The notes beneath the pieces are model-generated. The model did not search any database. It was not told the DNA's origin and saw nothing but the letters and a program-made list of their open reading frames with translations. DNA of 39,800 bases from the NCBI GenBank assembly GCA_018375675.1, contig JAHACW010000019.1:1-39800 (forward strand), in the 5' to 3' direction. Of the stretch, positions 27,424 through 35,703 are shown one piece after another. Within the stretch, counting starts at the first letter, position 1. Each line of letters begins with the position of its first letter. A program made the position numbers and the translations under genes. The DNA comes from Actinomyces sp. Its GTDB lineage: Bacteria; Actinomycetota; Actinomycetes; Actinomycetales; Actinomycetaceae.

Positions 27424-27980
27424 CAGATCGTCAGCAGTTCGCTTTCCTTCGTCGCGAGCATCTTATCGATCTGCTCGGTGTGGGCCTTCGTCAGCGCATC
27501 GAGCTGCTTTTCTGCGCGCTCGACGTCGTCCTCAGAGGCCTCACCGTCCTTCTTCAGGCGATCGAGCTGATCCTTGGCCTTACGACGCACGCCGCGCACG
27601 GACACACGACCGTCCTCGGCCTTGCTCTTGGCCTGCTTCACGTACTCCTTACGGCGTTCCTCCGTCAGGGCGGGCAGAACGACGCGCACGACATTGCCAT
27701 CGTCGGTCGGATTCACACCGAGGTCCGACTCGCGCAGAGTACGAATGATCTCCTGGGTCGCGGTGCGATCGAAAGGAGAGATCAGAACGGTACGAGCCTC
27801 GGGAATCTGGAAGCTAGCAAGCTGCTGCATCGGCGTCGGCGCACCGTAGTAGTCCACCAGAAGCTGCTCGAACATCGAAGACGTCGCGCGTCCGGTACGA
27901 ATGTTCGAAAACTCGTGGCTGGCCGCTTCCACGGCCTTGTCCATCTTTTCCTCGGCCTCGAGGAGAATATCGTCGATCAC
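27423..27980 (-). CDS. frr: Ribosome recycling factor
   Basis: 185-residue factor that splits post-termination ribosomes together with EF-G. The length and the two-domain L shape are typical: three-helix bundle segments (VEAASHEFSNIRTGRAT at about 17-33 and the C-terminal RRKAKDQLDRLKKDG) enclose the beta domain with YYGAPTPMQQLA (about 44-55) and ISPFDRTA. The GTG start has AAGGAG upstream. It follows pyrH by 38 nt. Confidence 0.96.
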   Translation of the reverse strand: MIDDILLEAEEKMDKAVEAASHEFSNIRTGRATSSMFEQLLVDYYGAPTPMQQLASFQIPEARTVLISPFDRTATQEIIRTLRESDLGVNPTDDGNVVRVVLPALTEERRKEYVKQAKSKAEDGRVSVRGVRRKAKDQLDRLKKDGEASEDDVERAEKQLDALTKAHTEQIDKMLATKESELLTI

Positions 27981-28018
27981 TATGAGCTCCTTTAAGTCAG
28001 TGGTCTGTGAAGGTTATA

Positions 28019-28729
28019 TCACGCCGTCACTAGGGTACCGATTTCATCGCCCATCAGCGCGCGGGTCACGGCTCCGTCGCCACCCATACCAAAGATGCGA
28101 GTGGTCAATCCGTTGTCGCGGCACAGGGCCAGCGCCGAACCGTCAATCACCTTGAGATCGCGACGCAGAGCCTCAGAATAGGTCAGCGTGTCGAAGCGGT
28201 GAGCATCGGGATTCTTGTTCGGATCATCGTCATAAACGCCGTCCACGCCGTTCTTGGCGACGAGCAGCTCATCGCAATGAATCTCCAGAGCACGCTGCGC
28301 GGACACCGTATCGGTCGAGAAGTACGGCAGGCCCGCGCCAGCGCCGAAGACAACGACACGTCCCTTCTCCAGGTGACGAATCGCTCGAAGCGGCAGGTAG
28401 GGTTCGGCAACCTGAGCCATCGTGATGGCCGTCTGCACACGGGCGGGGACACCGGACTGGTCGATAAAGTCCTGGAGTGCGAGCGCGTTCATAACGGTGC
28501 CGAGCATGCCCATGTAGTCCGCACGTGAGCGCTCAAGCCCCTCGCGGGCGAGCTGGGCGCCACGGAAGAAGTTACCTCCACCGACGACGATCGCCACCTG
28601 GATGCCCTCACGAACAGCAGACGCGACCTGCTCCGCGATGTTACGGACAACCTTGGGGTCCAAACCGATCGATCCACCCCCGAATGCCTCTCCGGACAGC
28701 TTGAGCAAAACGCGGCGGTTCGTCGACAT
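28019..28729 (-). CDS. pyrH: Uridylate kinase (UMP kinase)
   Basis: 236-residue hexameric kinase of the amino-acid-kinase fold that phosphorylates UMP to UDP. The N-terminal [11 protein letters not shown] (about 8-18), [10 protein letters not shown] (about 48-57), the [16 protein letters not shown] helix, [19 protein letters not shown] (about 125-143) and the [11 protein letters not shown] motif are conserved. The ATG at [10 protein letters not shown] was chosen because AAGGAG lies just upstream; an earlier ATG at 28780 overlaps the presumed promoter. It is separated from tsf by a strong terminator and probably starts the long operon that runs to the dxr region. Confidence 0.96.
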   Translation of the reverse strand: MSTNRRVLLKLSGEAFGGGSIGLDPKVVRNIAEQVASAVREGIQVAIVVGGGNFFRGAQLAREGLERSRADYMGMLGTVMNALALQDFIDQSGVPARVQTAITMAQVAEPYLPLRAIRHLEKGRVVVFGAGAGLPYFSTDTVSAQRALEIHCDELLVAKNGVDGVYDDDPNKNPDAHRFDTLTYSEALRRDLKVIDGSALALCRDNGLTTRIFGMGGDGAVTRALMGDEIGTLVTA

Positions 28730-28778
28730 GACGCTTCTCCTTTGTAACGGCCCGGGAAGGGCGGAACGGTTAAGAACC

Positions 28779-28784
28779 ATACTA
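28779..28784 (-). promoter_or_regulatory. Candidate -10 element for pyrH
   Basis: Minus strand TAGTAT, directly downstream of the tsf terminator, giving a leader of about 45 nt before pyrH. No -35 is clear, because the upstream sequence is terminator stem. Confidence 0.42.
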
Positions 28785-28791
28785 CCTGGTA

Positions 28792-28833
28792 AAAGGGAAG
28801 CGGCCCCGCCGTTCGGCGGGACCGCTTCCCTTT
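28792..28833 (-). terminator. Hairpin terminator after tsf
   Basis: Long stem AAAGGGAAGCGG / CCGCTTCCCTTT continuing into GCCGCC-type pairing across a TTC loop. On the minus strand it ends in TTTT. It separates rpsB-tsf from pyrH. Confidence 0.88.
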
Positions 28834-28859
28834 GTCAGCAAACTGACGAGGTGGCCAGA

Positions 28860-29687
28860 TCAGGCACCCACGTGCACGCGCACGAAGTTGGTGACCGTGG
28901 CGCCGGCCTCCTTGAGGACCTGGCCGACGGACTTCGAGGGGTCACGGGCGTAGGCCTGGTCAACGAGGCAGTTGTCCTTGTAGAACGCGTTCAGGCGGCC
29001 CTCAACGATCTTGGGAACGATGTTGGCGGGCTTGCCTTCCTCGAGGGTAATCTTCTCGAGGGTGGCGCGCTCCTTCTCGAGCACGTCGGCGGGAACCGAG
29101 TCGCGATCGAGGTAAGCGGGCATGTAGGCGGCGACGTGCATCGCGATGTCGTGGGCAACGGCCTTGCCGGCAGCGTCAGTCACGACGAAGACGCCAACCT
29201 GCGGGGGCAGGTCCGGGCTGGTCTGGTGCAGGTAGAGGTCGACGTTCTCGCCCTCAACGCGCACGATGCGGCCAACCTGCAGCTTCTCGCCGATGATCGC
29301 GGCGAAAGCGTCCAGGCGGTCCTTGACGGTGCCCTCGCCCATGGGGGCGGCGAGCAGCGCGTCCAGGTCGGCGGCGCCAGAAGCGACGGCGGCGGCCAGG
29401 ACCTCGTTGGAGAAGTCGATGAACTTCTGGTTCTTCGCGACGAAGTCCGTCTCGGAGTTGACCTCGACCAGCACGCCGACGGTACCGTCGGTCTGCGCGG
29501 CCAGCAGGCCGGCGGAGGCCTGGCGGCCCTCGCGCTTGGACAGGGACTTCAGGCCCTTCAGGCGGATGATCTCGAGAGCCTTCTCGGCGTCGCCGTCGGC
29601 CTCGGTCAGAGCCTTCTTGACATCCATCATGCCGGCGCCGGTCTGCTCACGCAGCGCCTTCACATCTGCAGCGGTGAAATTCGCCAT
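28860..29687 (-). CDS. tsf: Elongation factor Ts
   Basis: 275-residue nucleotide exchange factor of EF-Tu. The N-terminal module has the signature VKALREQTGAGMMDVKKAL (about 9-27), which contacts EF-Tu. The core contains EVNSETDFVAKN (about 75-86, including the TDF that displaces the EF-Tu magnesium) and the IAMHVAA helix (about 144-150). The ATG follows GAGAGGAA. It is 25 nt downstream of rpsB in the universal rpsB-tsf operon and closed by a hairpin. Confidence 0.97.
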   Translation of the reverse strand: MANFTAADVKALREQTGAGMMDVKKALTEADGDAEKALEIIRLKGLKSLSKREGRQASAGLLAAQTDGTVGVLVEVNSETDFVAKNQKFIDFSNEVLAAAVASGAADLDALLAAPMGEGTVKDRLDAFAAIIGEKLQVGRIVRVEGENVDLYLHQTSPDLPPQVGVFVVTDAAGKAVAHDIAMHVAAYMPAYLDRDSVPADVLEKERATLEKITLEEGKPANIVPKIVEGRLNAFYKDNCLVDQAYARDPSKSVGQVLKEAGATVTNFVRVHVGA

Positions 29688-29712
29688 CGGATGATTCCTC
29701 TCAGTAAAAAGT

Positions 29713-30543
29713 TCAGTCCTGCTTGGTGGTCGACTCTTCGGCGACCTCAGCGGCGGCAGCTTCGTCAGCCTTGACCTCGCCCTCGAGGAGCTCGCGCTCC
29801 CACTCAGCCAGCGGCTCGGCGGCGGCCTCTTCGCCCTTGCCCTTGCGGACGTCGGAGCGAGCGATCAGGCCCTCGGCGACGGCGTCGGCGATCACGCGGG
29901 TCAGCAGCGCGACGGCGCGGATGGCGTCATCGTTGCCGGGGATGCGGTAGTCGACCTCGTCCGGATCGGCGTTGGTGTCGAGGATGGCAACGATCGGGAT
30001 GCGCAGCTTGCGAGCCTCGGAGACCGCGAGGTGCTCCTTCTTGGGGTCGACGATCCACACGGCCGAGGGAACCTTGGTCATGTCGCGGATGCCGCCCAGG
30101 GTGCGCGAGAGCTTGTCCTTCTCGCGGCGCATCATGAGCAGTTCCTTCTTGGTGTGACCGGAGGAGGCCACGTCGTCGAAGTCGATCTGCTCGAGTTCCT
30201 TCAGGCGCTGCAGACGGGTGGCAACGGTCGAGAAGTTGGTGAGCATGCCGCCGAGCCAACGGTGGTTCACGTAGGGCATGCCGACGCGCTGGGCCTGCTC
30301 GGCCACGGCTTCCTGGGCCTGCTTCTTGGTGCCAACGAAGAGCAGGGTGCCACCGTGGGCGACGGTCTGCTTCACGAAGTCGAAAGCGATGTCGATGTCA
30401 GCAATGGTCTGCTGCAGGTCGATGATGTAGATGCCGTTGCGCTCGGTGAGGATGAAGCGCTTCATCTTCGGGTTCCAACGGCGAGTCTGGTGGCCGAAGT
30501 GGACACCGGACTCGAGGAGCTGACGCATGGTAACGACTGCCAT
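29713..30543 (-). CDS. rpsB: 30S ribosomal protein S2
   Basis: 276-residue ribosomal protein. [21 protein letters not shown] at the N-terminus and the later [22 protein letters not shown] and [13 protein letters not shown] segments are diagnostic. The last 40 residues are an acidic Ala/Glu-rich tail common in actinobacterial S2. The ATG is preceded by GGAAAGGAC. A long leader of about 200 nt separates it from a promoter at 30749-30777. Confidence 0.97.
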   Translation of the reverse strand: MAVVTMRQLLESGVHFGHQTRRWNPKMKRFILTERNGIYIIDLQQTIADIDIAFDFVKQTVAHGGTLLFVGTKKQAQEAVAEQAQRVGMPYVNHRWLGGMLTNFSTVATRLQRLKELEQIDFDDVASSGHTKKELLMMRREKDKLSRTLGGIRDMTKVPSAVWIVDPKKEHLAVSEARKLRIPIVAILDTNADPDEVDYRIPGNDDAIRAVALLTRVIADAVAEGLIARSDVRKGKGEEAAAEPLAEWERELLEGEVKADEAAAAEVAEESTTKQD

Positions 30544-30748
30544 GGTTCGTCCTTTCCCCGCAAGTCGCGAGTGATCAGTGGGGTTTCCCCCGGGGTTATC
30601 GGTTTGCTGTGCGCGTTGCGCACCCTGGTGCCATGACCGGCGACCATCCCCGAAGGGACCGAAGCCGCCGCGCCTCGCTCCCCTGGCGGTTTCCCGTGGG
30701 GCGCGACAATGGCACGCGAAGTCACCTGCACAGGGCAAGTGCCCGGCT

Positions 30749-30777
30749 ATCTTACCTCACAAGTGCGCAAATGTCCG
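30749..30777 (-). promoter_or_regulatory. rpsB promoter
   Basis: Minus strand CGGACA (-35, 30772-30777), 17 bp and TAAGAT (-10, 30749-30754). Both hexamers match well. The implied start near 30742 leaves a structured leader of about 200 nt before rpsB, a place where S2 autoregulation could act. Confidence 0.6.
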
Positions 30778-30861
30778 AAACCAGGCGGATGAGACGTTGC
30801 CTACTGGATTCTTCGTCGACGAGGCCGGGGAAGCTCCACACAACTACGCGCCCTTCGCCCG

Positions 30862-30870
30862 TTATCCACA
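30862..30870 (+). promoter_or_regulatory. TTATCCACA box (DnaA-box consensus), pair A box 1
   Basis: Exact match to the DnaA-box consensus in sense orientation to the M23-like gene. Its partner starts exactly 30 bp further on, with TTTCGCG between. The rest of the 408-nt gap between rpsB and the M23-like gene holds the rpsB leader and promoter and no gene. Confidence 0.7.
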
Positions 30871-30891
30871 AGGGAATTTCGCGCCGCGGCG

Positions 30892-30900
30892 TTATCCACA
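30892..30900 (+). promoter_or_regulatory. TTATCCACA box, pair A box 2
   Basis: Second exact DnaA-box match, 51 nt before the ATG of the M23-like gene. See the matching pair at 35674-35712. Confidence 0.7.
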
Positions 30901-30951
30901 ACCAACGCCGGGCGACTAGACCTGTGCGGCTTCTCCACTCACGCTGATGTT

Positions 30952-31482
30952 ATGACCTCTACAATCGCGCACCGCAGCCTCTTCAGAGTGCTTTCACTGA
31001 TCGTTACCTTCGTCGCGACACTGCTCATCATCGCCACACCGCCTGGCGCAGCAGCACCGCACCGCGAGCGGTGGCAGTGGCCAACAGGTGGGCCCGTGGC
31101 CGTCGTCGAAGGATTTTCCCCACCTGCCCACGACTGGTTGCCTGGACGTCGCGGCGTGACGTTGCAGTATCCGGCTCCCTCCCCGGTGTACGCGTGCGCA
31201 TCGGGGATCGTGACCGTTGCGGGGCCCATCGCCGGGCGGGGGGTCATTTCGATTCGTCACGACGTCGGTGGACGTGTCGTCTGGTCAACGTATCTGCCGG
31301 TGACGCCATCTGTCGCTGTTGGCGATCACGTCGAGAAAGGAGATGTTGTCGGTGTCGTTGAAGGGGCTTCACCCACGCTGCACTGGGGCGCGAAGACTGG
31401 CAGGCGTACGTACATCGATCCAATACGTCTGACGCTCGGACGCCCACGCCTTCTCCCCTGGGACGACGCGCCGGCTCGCTAG
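30952..31482 (+). CDS. Exported LytM/M23-like protein lacking metal ligands
   Basis: 176 residues. An N-terminal hydrophobic segment (about 14-34, VLSLIVTFVATLLIIATPPGAA) is a signal peptide or anchor, so the domain acts outside the membrane. The rest follows the M23 (LytM) fold: GRRGVTLQYPAPSPVYACASGIVTVAG, then GVISIRH, GDHVEKGDVVG and LHWG with a final YIDPIRL. In active M23 peptidases the first block is HxGxD and the last HxH; here these read RRGVT and TLHW, so three of four catalytic or zinc-binding residues appear changed. It is more likely a regulatory or scaffold LytM protein than an endopeptidase. No Shine-Dalgarno is seen before the ATG. Confidence 0.75.
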   Translation: MTSTIAHRSLFRVLSLIVTFVATLLIIATPPGAAAPHRERWQWPTGGPVAVVEGFSPPAHDWLPGRRGVTLQYPAPSPVYACASGIVTVAGPIAGRGVISIRHDVGGRVVWSTYLPVTPSVAVGDHVEKGDVVGVVEGASPTLHWGAKTGRRTYIDPIRLTLGRPRLLPWDDAPAR

Positions 31483-31548
31483 CCGCATGCGAACTGCTGA
31501 ACGCGGGCGGCGATCGCCGACGAGACGGCACGTCCCACGCCGCGGTTG

Positions 31549-32460
31549 CTAGGCGCGAGGGTGCGCCCGCTGATAGATCGCGCTCAGACGAGCGGTATCC
31601 ACGTGGGTGTAGCGCTGAGTAGTCGACAGCGACGAGTGACCGAGCATCTCCTGGACCGCGCGCAGATCAGCGCCTCCCTGCAGGAGATGCGTCGCAGTCG
31701 AGTGCCTCAGCCCGTGTGGCGCAATGTCATGCACGCCGGCACGCGCCGCCATCTTGTGCACCATCGATCGCACAACCCGCGGATCGATACGGCCACCCTT
31801 ATCGCCGAGGAAGAGAGCGTGCCCGCTGCGCTCCCCGGCTAACTGCGGACGGCCTCGAACCAGCCAATGGTCGAGGGCATCGGCAGCGGGAGGCCCGTAG
31901 GGAACCACACGCTCTTTGTTTCCTTTGCCGACGACCCGCACAGTGAGGGCCTCGCGGTTCAGCGATGAGATGTCGAGGGCGCAGACTTCGGAGACACGAA
32001 GGCCACACGCGTACGTGAGCTCGAGGATCGCCCAATTGCGAATCTGGGAGGCTCCTCCCGCCGCGGCTTCATCGCGCGCAGTATTGAGGAGCGCCCTCGC
32101 ATCGGATTCGTCGAGCGGAGACGGCAGACGCTGGTCGGCACGCGGGGACGACAGGAGCGCTGCGGGGTCGCTCGCCAGGATTCCTTCACGCATTGCCCAG
32201 GAGGTGAAGTTGCGAATCGCGGCGGTGTGGCGCGCGATTGTCGAGCGCGCTCCCCCGTCCGCGAGGGTGCGAGCAAGCCAGGAACGCACAGCGCGTTGCG
32301 TCAGCACGTCTCGGAGCTGCTCAGGGGTCGCATCGGTGCCGAGCGAGAGAAACTCCATGAGCGAGTGCAAGTCCCCGAGGTAGGCGGCAACGGTGTGGGG
32401 GCTCATCCGTCGCCCAAGGCGCAGGTACTCTTCCCAGCGCTCCCCCACATTGCGTGTCAT
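31549..32460 (-). CDS. xerC: Tyrosine recombinase XerC
   Basis: 303-residue recombinase that resolves chromosome dimers at dif together with XerD. The N-terminal core-binding domain (about 1-90) precedes a catalytic domain with all expected residues: Arg in GLRVSEVCALD (about 151-161), Lys in GKGNKER (about 177-183), HGLRHSTATHLLQ (about 247-259), GHSSLSTTQRYTHV (about 273-286) with the nucleophilic Tyr. It follows dprA by 9 nt. TAGGAT, which includes the dprA stop, ends 6 nt before the ATG, so an extra leaderless promoter is possible; the nearest SD-like GGGAGG is 18 nt away. Confidence 0.92.
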   Translation of the reverse strand: MTRNVGERWEEYLRLGRRMSPHTVAAYLGDLHSLMEFLSLGTDATPEQLRDVLTQRAVRSWLARTLADGGARSTIARHTAAIRNFTSWAMREGILASDPAALLSSPRADQRLPSPLDESDARALLNTARDEAAAGGASQIRNWAILELTYACGLRVSEVCALDISSLNREALTVRVVGKGNKERVVPYGPPAADALDHWLVRGRPQLAGERSGHALFLGDKGGRIDPRVVRSMVHKMAARAGVHDIAPHGLRHSTATHLLQGGADLRAVQEMLGHSSLSTTQRYTHVDTARLSAIYQRAHPRA

Positions 32461-32469
32461 ATCGATATC

Positions 32470-33630
32470 CTACGGTCTGCCTCCCCCTGTTCGCGTCCAG
32501 CCACGCGTCGATCCGGCCACTAGGCCCGCAACCGAAAGTTCCATGAGCGCATAGTTCACTTCTTCGCGTGACAGCGCCGCAGCGACACAGATCGCTTCGA
32601 CCGATGCGGGAGCACTCCTGGGAAGCGCCTCCCACACCCGACGCTGAGTCGGCTCCAGGGCATCAACCCCGTGATCGTCGTCGACTGGCATACCAAACAG
32701 AGGCTGGGCGGCGTCAACGCTCACCGGGCGCACAAGTTCGAGGGCGTCGCGCCCATCGCGGATGATCGTGGCTCCGTTGCGCGCAAGCTCGAGACACCCG
32801 ACCGACATCGGGGCGTCGACCGCGCCGGGGACTGCGCCTAGCTCACGCCCGTATTCCATGGCGCGACGCGCCGTCGCAAGGGCTCCGGACCGCGCCCCCG
32901 CCTCGACGACCACGGTAGCCCCGCTCCATGCGGCAATCAGGCGGTTACGGGTCAGGAAACGCCACTTCGCCGGCCTGGCGGTCGGCGCGACCTCGGAGAT
33001 GAGGGCCCCACCGCCATCGATGACAGCGCGAAAGTCGCCGCCGTGGCACGCAGGGTAGGGATTGCACACGCCGCCAGCGAGGATGCAGATCGTGCGCCCA
33101 CGCGCGGACAGGGCACCGCGGTGAGCCTCAATGTCAATGCCAATCGCACCGCCTGACACCACCGTCACCCCTGCCGCAGCGACGAATGCAGCCATGTTGC
33201 GCGCACACCTGTTTCCCGCGCCGGTGGACGCTCGAGCTCCCACGATAGACAGATGATGATCCGCACACGGAGCCTCGGGCAGGTCGCCGAGGAACCACAG
33301 CCCCATCGGCTCTTCCTCCCCCAGGCACGCGAGGTGGTCTGGCCAGCGTGGATCGCCAGGTGTCATGAATCCACCACCCGCATGAGCGACGCGCTTGAGT
33401 TCACTGTCAATATCGACCGAGAGAGCGCGCTGCCTCCACCGATTCCACTGCGTGTGCCAGTCAATCCTCGAATGACGGGCAAGCGACAACGGCGGTGCCG
33501 ACCAGCTTCCGATCAGCCACGCGCGCGCATCTCGATCCCCTAAAGCCTGACGTAGGACGCGTGCGCACGGATCAGCCGGCTCCGCGACGGCAGACCACCA
33601 AGCAGCCTCCCATAGTGCTGTGTCATTCAT
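32470..33630 (-). CDS. dprA: DNA-processing protein DprA (Smf)
   Basis: 386-residue protein that binds incoming single-stranded DNA and loads RecA during transformation. The Rossmann-like core has VGARASTGAG (about 131-140), the signature SGGAIGIDIEAHRGAL (about 161-176), LAGGVCNPYPACH and a FLTRNRLIAAWS segment (about 219-230). A C-terminal winged-helix (about 320-386) completes it, and the N-terminal 100 residues form a SAM-like extension. The ATG overlaps the comM stop by 8 nt (ATGAATGA). Grouped with comM and yraN in the typical actinobacterial order. Confidence 0.93.
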   Translation of the reverse strand: MNDTALWEAAWWSAVAEPADPCARVLRQALGDRDARAWLIGSWSAPPLSLARHSRIDWHTQWNRWRQRALSVDIDSELKRVAHAGGGFMTPGDPRWPDHLACLGEEEPMGLWFLGDLPEAPCADHHLSIVGARASTGAGNRCARNMAAFVAAAGVTVVSGGAIGIDIEAHRGALSARGRTICILAGGVCNPYPACHGGDFRAVIDGGGALISEVAPTARPAKWRFLTRNRLIAAWSGATVVVEAGARSGALATARRAMEYGRELGAVPGAVDAPMSVGCLELARNGATIIRDGRDALELVRPVSVDAAQPLFGMPVDDDHGVDALEPTQRRVWEALPRSAPASVEAICVAAALSREEVNYALMELSVAGLVAGSTRGWTRTGGGRP

Positions 33631-35170
33631 AGTGATCCGCTCCGTTCCGCAGCTGCTGCGCTGCAACAATGTGGTCAAAGGTCGGCCGAGGCGCGGCCTC
33701 AAGATCGGCGAGCGTCCACGCCAGGCGAAGCATCCGGTCGATCCCGCGCATGGACGAGTGACCGGAATCGACGAGCCGATCAAGTTGATGAATGAGCGAG
33801 GCATCGATGCCTGAGTGGTGGCGCAGCCACGCTCCCGGAAGTTGCGCGTTCATGGTCCACGGCGTGTCCTTAAGACGCGTGCGCGCCCTCGAGCGCGCCT
33901 CTATAACACGCTGGCGTATCGACGCCGAATCATGCCTTTGTGTCGACGCTAGGTCCGCCCGACTGGGGGTATGCACGTCGATGCGGATGTCCATTCGATC
34001 CAGCAACGGCCCAGACAATCGCGCGAGGTACCTGCGTCGATTCACCGACGAACATGTGCACCGCCGCCCTCCGTATCCGCCTCCGCACGGGCAGGGATTG
34101 GACGCCATCACCAGTTGGAATGCGGCAGGATAACACGCCTGAACGCCGGAGCGGTGCACATGGATGACACCTGATTCAAGGGGTTCACGCAGCGAGTCAA
34201 GGACCGAGGGAGCAAACTCGGCGGCCTCGTCGAGAAAAAGGATCCCTCCATGCGCCAGCGACGCTGCCCCAGGCACGAGCGTGCGCGTGCCACCACCGAT
34301 AAGGGCCGGCATGGTCACCGAGTGGTGCGGCGCTTGGAATGGGGGTCGCGTCATCAGCGATAGCGAGGAGGGCAACAGGCCCGCGACCGAATGCAACGAG
34401 GTAGTGACAAGAGCGGTGTCGGCGTCAAGATCTGGAAGTATCGTCGGGAGTCGGGACGCGAGCATCGTCTTGCCGGATCCAGGCTCTCCCAGAAGAAACA
34501 CGTGGTGCCCACCGGCGGCTGCAACTTCCATGGCGGCAATTGCCTCGGGCTGACCGCGCACGTCCGCCATGTCTGCAAGGGTCATATCGCCGTCGCGTTC
34601 CCCCTCGCAGCGGATGCCCATCCGCCCATGGAACGGGGCCTTCACAGCCTCTCCCCCCGCCCACGCAATCATGTCAGCCAAATGCGCGAAGTCCAGGACC
34701 TCAATGCCGCTCACCAGACGCGCCTCCTGGGCGCATGCCGACGGCACGATCACGCGGCGCACGCCCCGCGAACGCGCGGCGAGCACTGCCGGCAACACCC
34801 CGCGCACCGGCTGAATACTGCCATCCAACGCAAGCTCACCAACGAGGACGGCGTCTTCAAACGCCACCGGCGACACGAGGCCCGTGGCCAGAGCGATGGA
34901 CGCCGCGATCGAGAGGTCAAAAGCCGACCCCGACTTCGGAATGCCAGCAGGGGACAGATTCACGGTGATGCGTTGGTCCAACACGTCCAGGCCGCACGAC
35001 TCGAACGCAGCGCGCACCCGATCGCGGGCCTCGCGCACCGAGGTGTCGAGCAGGCCGACGAGAGTGAACGCTACAAGTCCCGACCCCGCGTATGTCTCCA
35101 CGTCAACCAGGTGCCCCTCGATCCCGACGATACTCATGGAATACGTGCGCGCAAGCCCCGGGCCTCTCAT
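33623..35170 (-). CDS. comM: YifB/ComM family AAA+ Mg-chelatase-like ATPase
   Basis: 515-residue hexameric helicase of the ComM (YifB) family, which promotes branch migration when incoming DNA is integrated. The N-terminal lon-protease-like fold (about 1-170) precedes the AAA+ module with Walker A GEPGSGKTMLA (about 216-226) and Walker B GGILFLDEAAEF (about 286-297), a C-terminal zinc-like cluster CPCGGGYGGRRCTC (about 342-355) and a helical lid. The ATG overlaps the yraN stop by 4 nt (ATGA). Positions are counted from MRGPGLARTY. Confidence 0.92.
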   Translation of the reverse strand: MRGPGLARTYSMSIVGIEGHLVDVETYAGSGLVAFTLVGLLDTSVREARDRVRAAFESCGLDVLDQRITVNLSPAGIPKSGSAFDLSIAASIALATGLVSPVAFEDAVLVGELALDGSIQPVRGVLPAVLAARSRGVRRVIVPSACAQEARLVSGIEVLDFAHLADMIAWAGGEAVKAPFHGRMGIRCEGERDGDMTLADMADVRGQPEAIAAMEVAAAGGHHVFLLGEPGSGKTMLASRLPTILPDLDADTALVTTSLHSVAGLLPSSLSLMTRPPFQAPHHSVTMPALIGGGTRTLVPGAASLAHGGILFLDEAAEFAPSVLDSLREPLESGVIHVHRSGVQACYPAAFQLVMASNPCPCGGGYGGRRCTCSSVNRRRYLARLSGPLLDRMDIRIDVHTPSRADLASTQRHDSASIRQRVIEARSRARTRLKDTPWTMNAQLPGAWLRHHSGIDASLIHQLDRLVDSGHSSMRGIDRMLRLAWTLADLEAAPRPTFDHIVAAQQLRNGADHYE

Positions 35171-35607
35171 TGCACACCCCGCAACCACACGAGCTGTGCC
35201 CCCAGAGTGCGAAGATCCACGACCTCGTCCATGGACCCTGGCCACGATTCCAGCATCCGCGCGTCCACCGTGATGGCGACGACGTCGATACGCACACGCG
35301 TACCAAGGTGACCGTGGGCCCTGCACCACGCACCCGTCAGCGCTCGAAGCCGCGCCACCTTGCGATGGTCGACCGATGCAAGCGCGCTCCCCTTTTGGCG
35401 CCCCACCCTGGTACGGACCTCGACGATGACGGTCCACGAACGCGACGGATCGGTCTCGTCGCGCGCGATGATATCGAGCTCGCCCCGACGACCATCACGC
35501 CAGTTGGTGTCGAGAATGCGCAGACCATTTTCTCCCAGCACCAGCCGGGCGGTATATTCGCCCGCAGCACCTATGGCCCGACGATCGGGCCGTGTTAAGC
35601 ATCCCAT
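35167..35607 (-). CDS. YraN/UPF0102 family endonuclease-like protein
   Basis: 146-residue protein of the YraN family, with a restriction-endonuclease-like core. GAAGEYTARLVLGENG (about 12-27), RGELDIIARD (about 41-50, catalytic-type Asp in the E/D-D-ExK order) and the VEVRTR strand (about 62-67, E...K replaced by E...R) are visible. The exact biochemical role is not established. It has an 11-nt Shine-Dalgarno perfectly complementary to the 16S 3' end. A GTG directly before the ATG could also be the start. It heads the yraN-comM-dprA-xerC operon, behind a pair of TTATCCACA boxes. Confidence 0.87.
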   Translation of the reverse strand: MGCLTRPDRRAIGAAGEYTARLVLGENGLRILDTNWRDGRRGELDIIARDETDPSRSWTVIVEVRTRVGRQKGSALASVDHRKVARLRALTGAWCRAHGHLGTRVRIDVVAITVDARMLESWPGSMDEVVDLRTLGAQLVWLRGVQ

Positions 35608-35610
35608 CAC

Positions 35611-35621
35611 GGATCACCTCC
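35611..35621 (-). promoter_or_regulatory. Exceptionally long Shine-Dalgarno for yraN
   Basis: Minus strand GGAGGTGATCC is perfectly complementary to GGAUCACCUCC at the 3' end of 16S rRNA over 11 bases. GGAGG is 6 nt before the GTG and 9 nt before the ATG, consistent with either start. Confidence 0.75.
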
Positions 35622-35673
35622 GCCCCCACAGTGCGCCCGAGGCCATCGGGCACACAATGCGAAAACCGCCCCC

Positions 35674-35682
35674 TGTGGATAG
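35674..35682 (-). promoter_or_regulatory. TTATCCACA-like box, pair B box 2
   Basis: Minus strand CTATCCACA, one mismatch to the DnaA-box consensus, 66 nt before the yraN ATG. It is exactly 30 bp from its partner and shows the same orientation to the gene as pair A. Confidence 0.6.
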
Positions 35683-35703
35683 GGAGCGGTTCGCGAAAAG
35701 GCC

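Noticed and set aside
28729..28780. An upstream ATG at 28780 as the pyrH start
   Set aside because: It overlaps the presumed -10 and lacks a ribosome binding site, whereas the ATG at 28729 has AAGGAG and begins at the conserved N-terminus.
31508..31517. GGCGATCGCC palindrome between the M23-like gene and xerC
   Set aside because: A 10-bp GC-rich palindrome is expected by chance at this base composition, and it has no loop or T-run to act as terminator.
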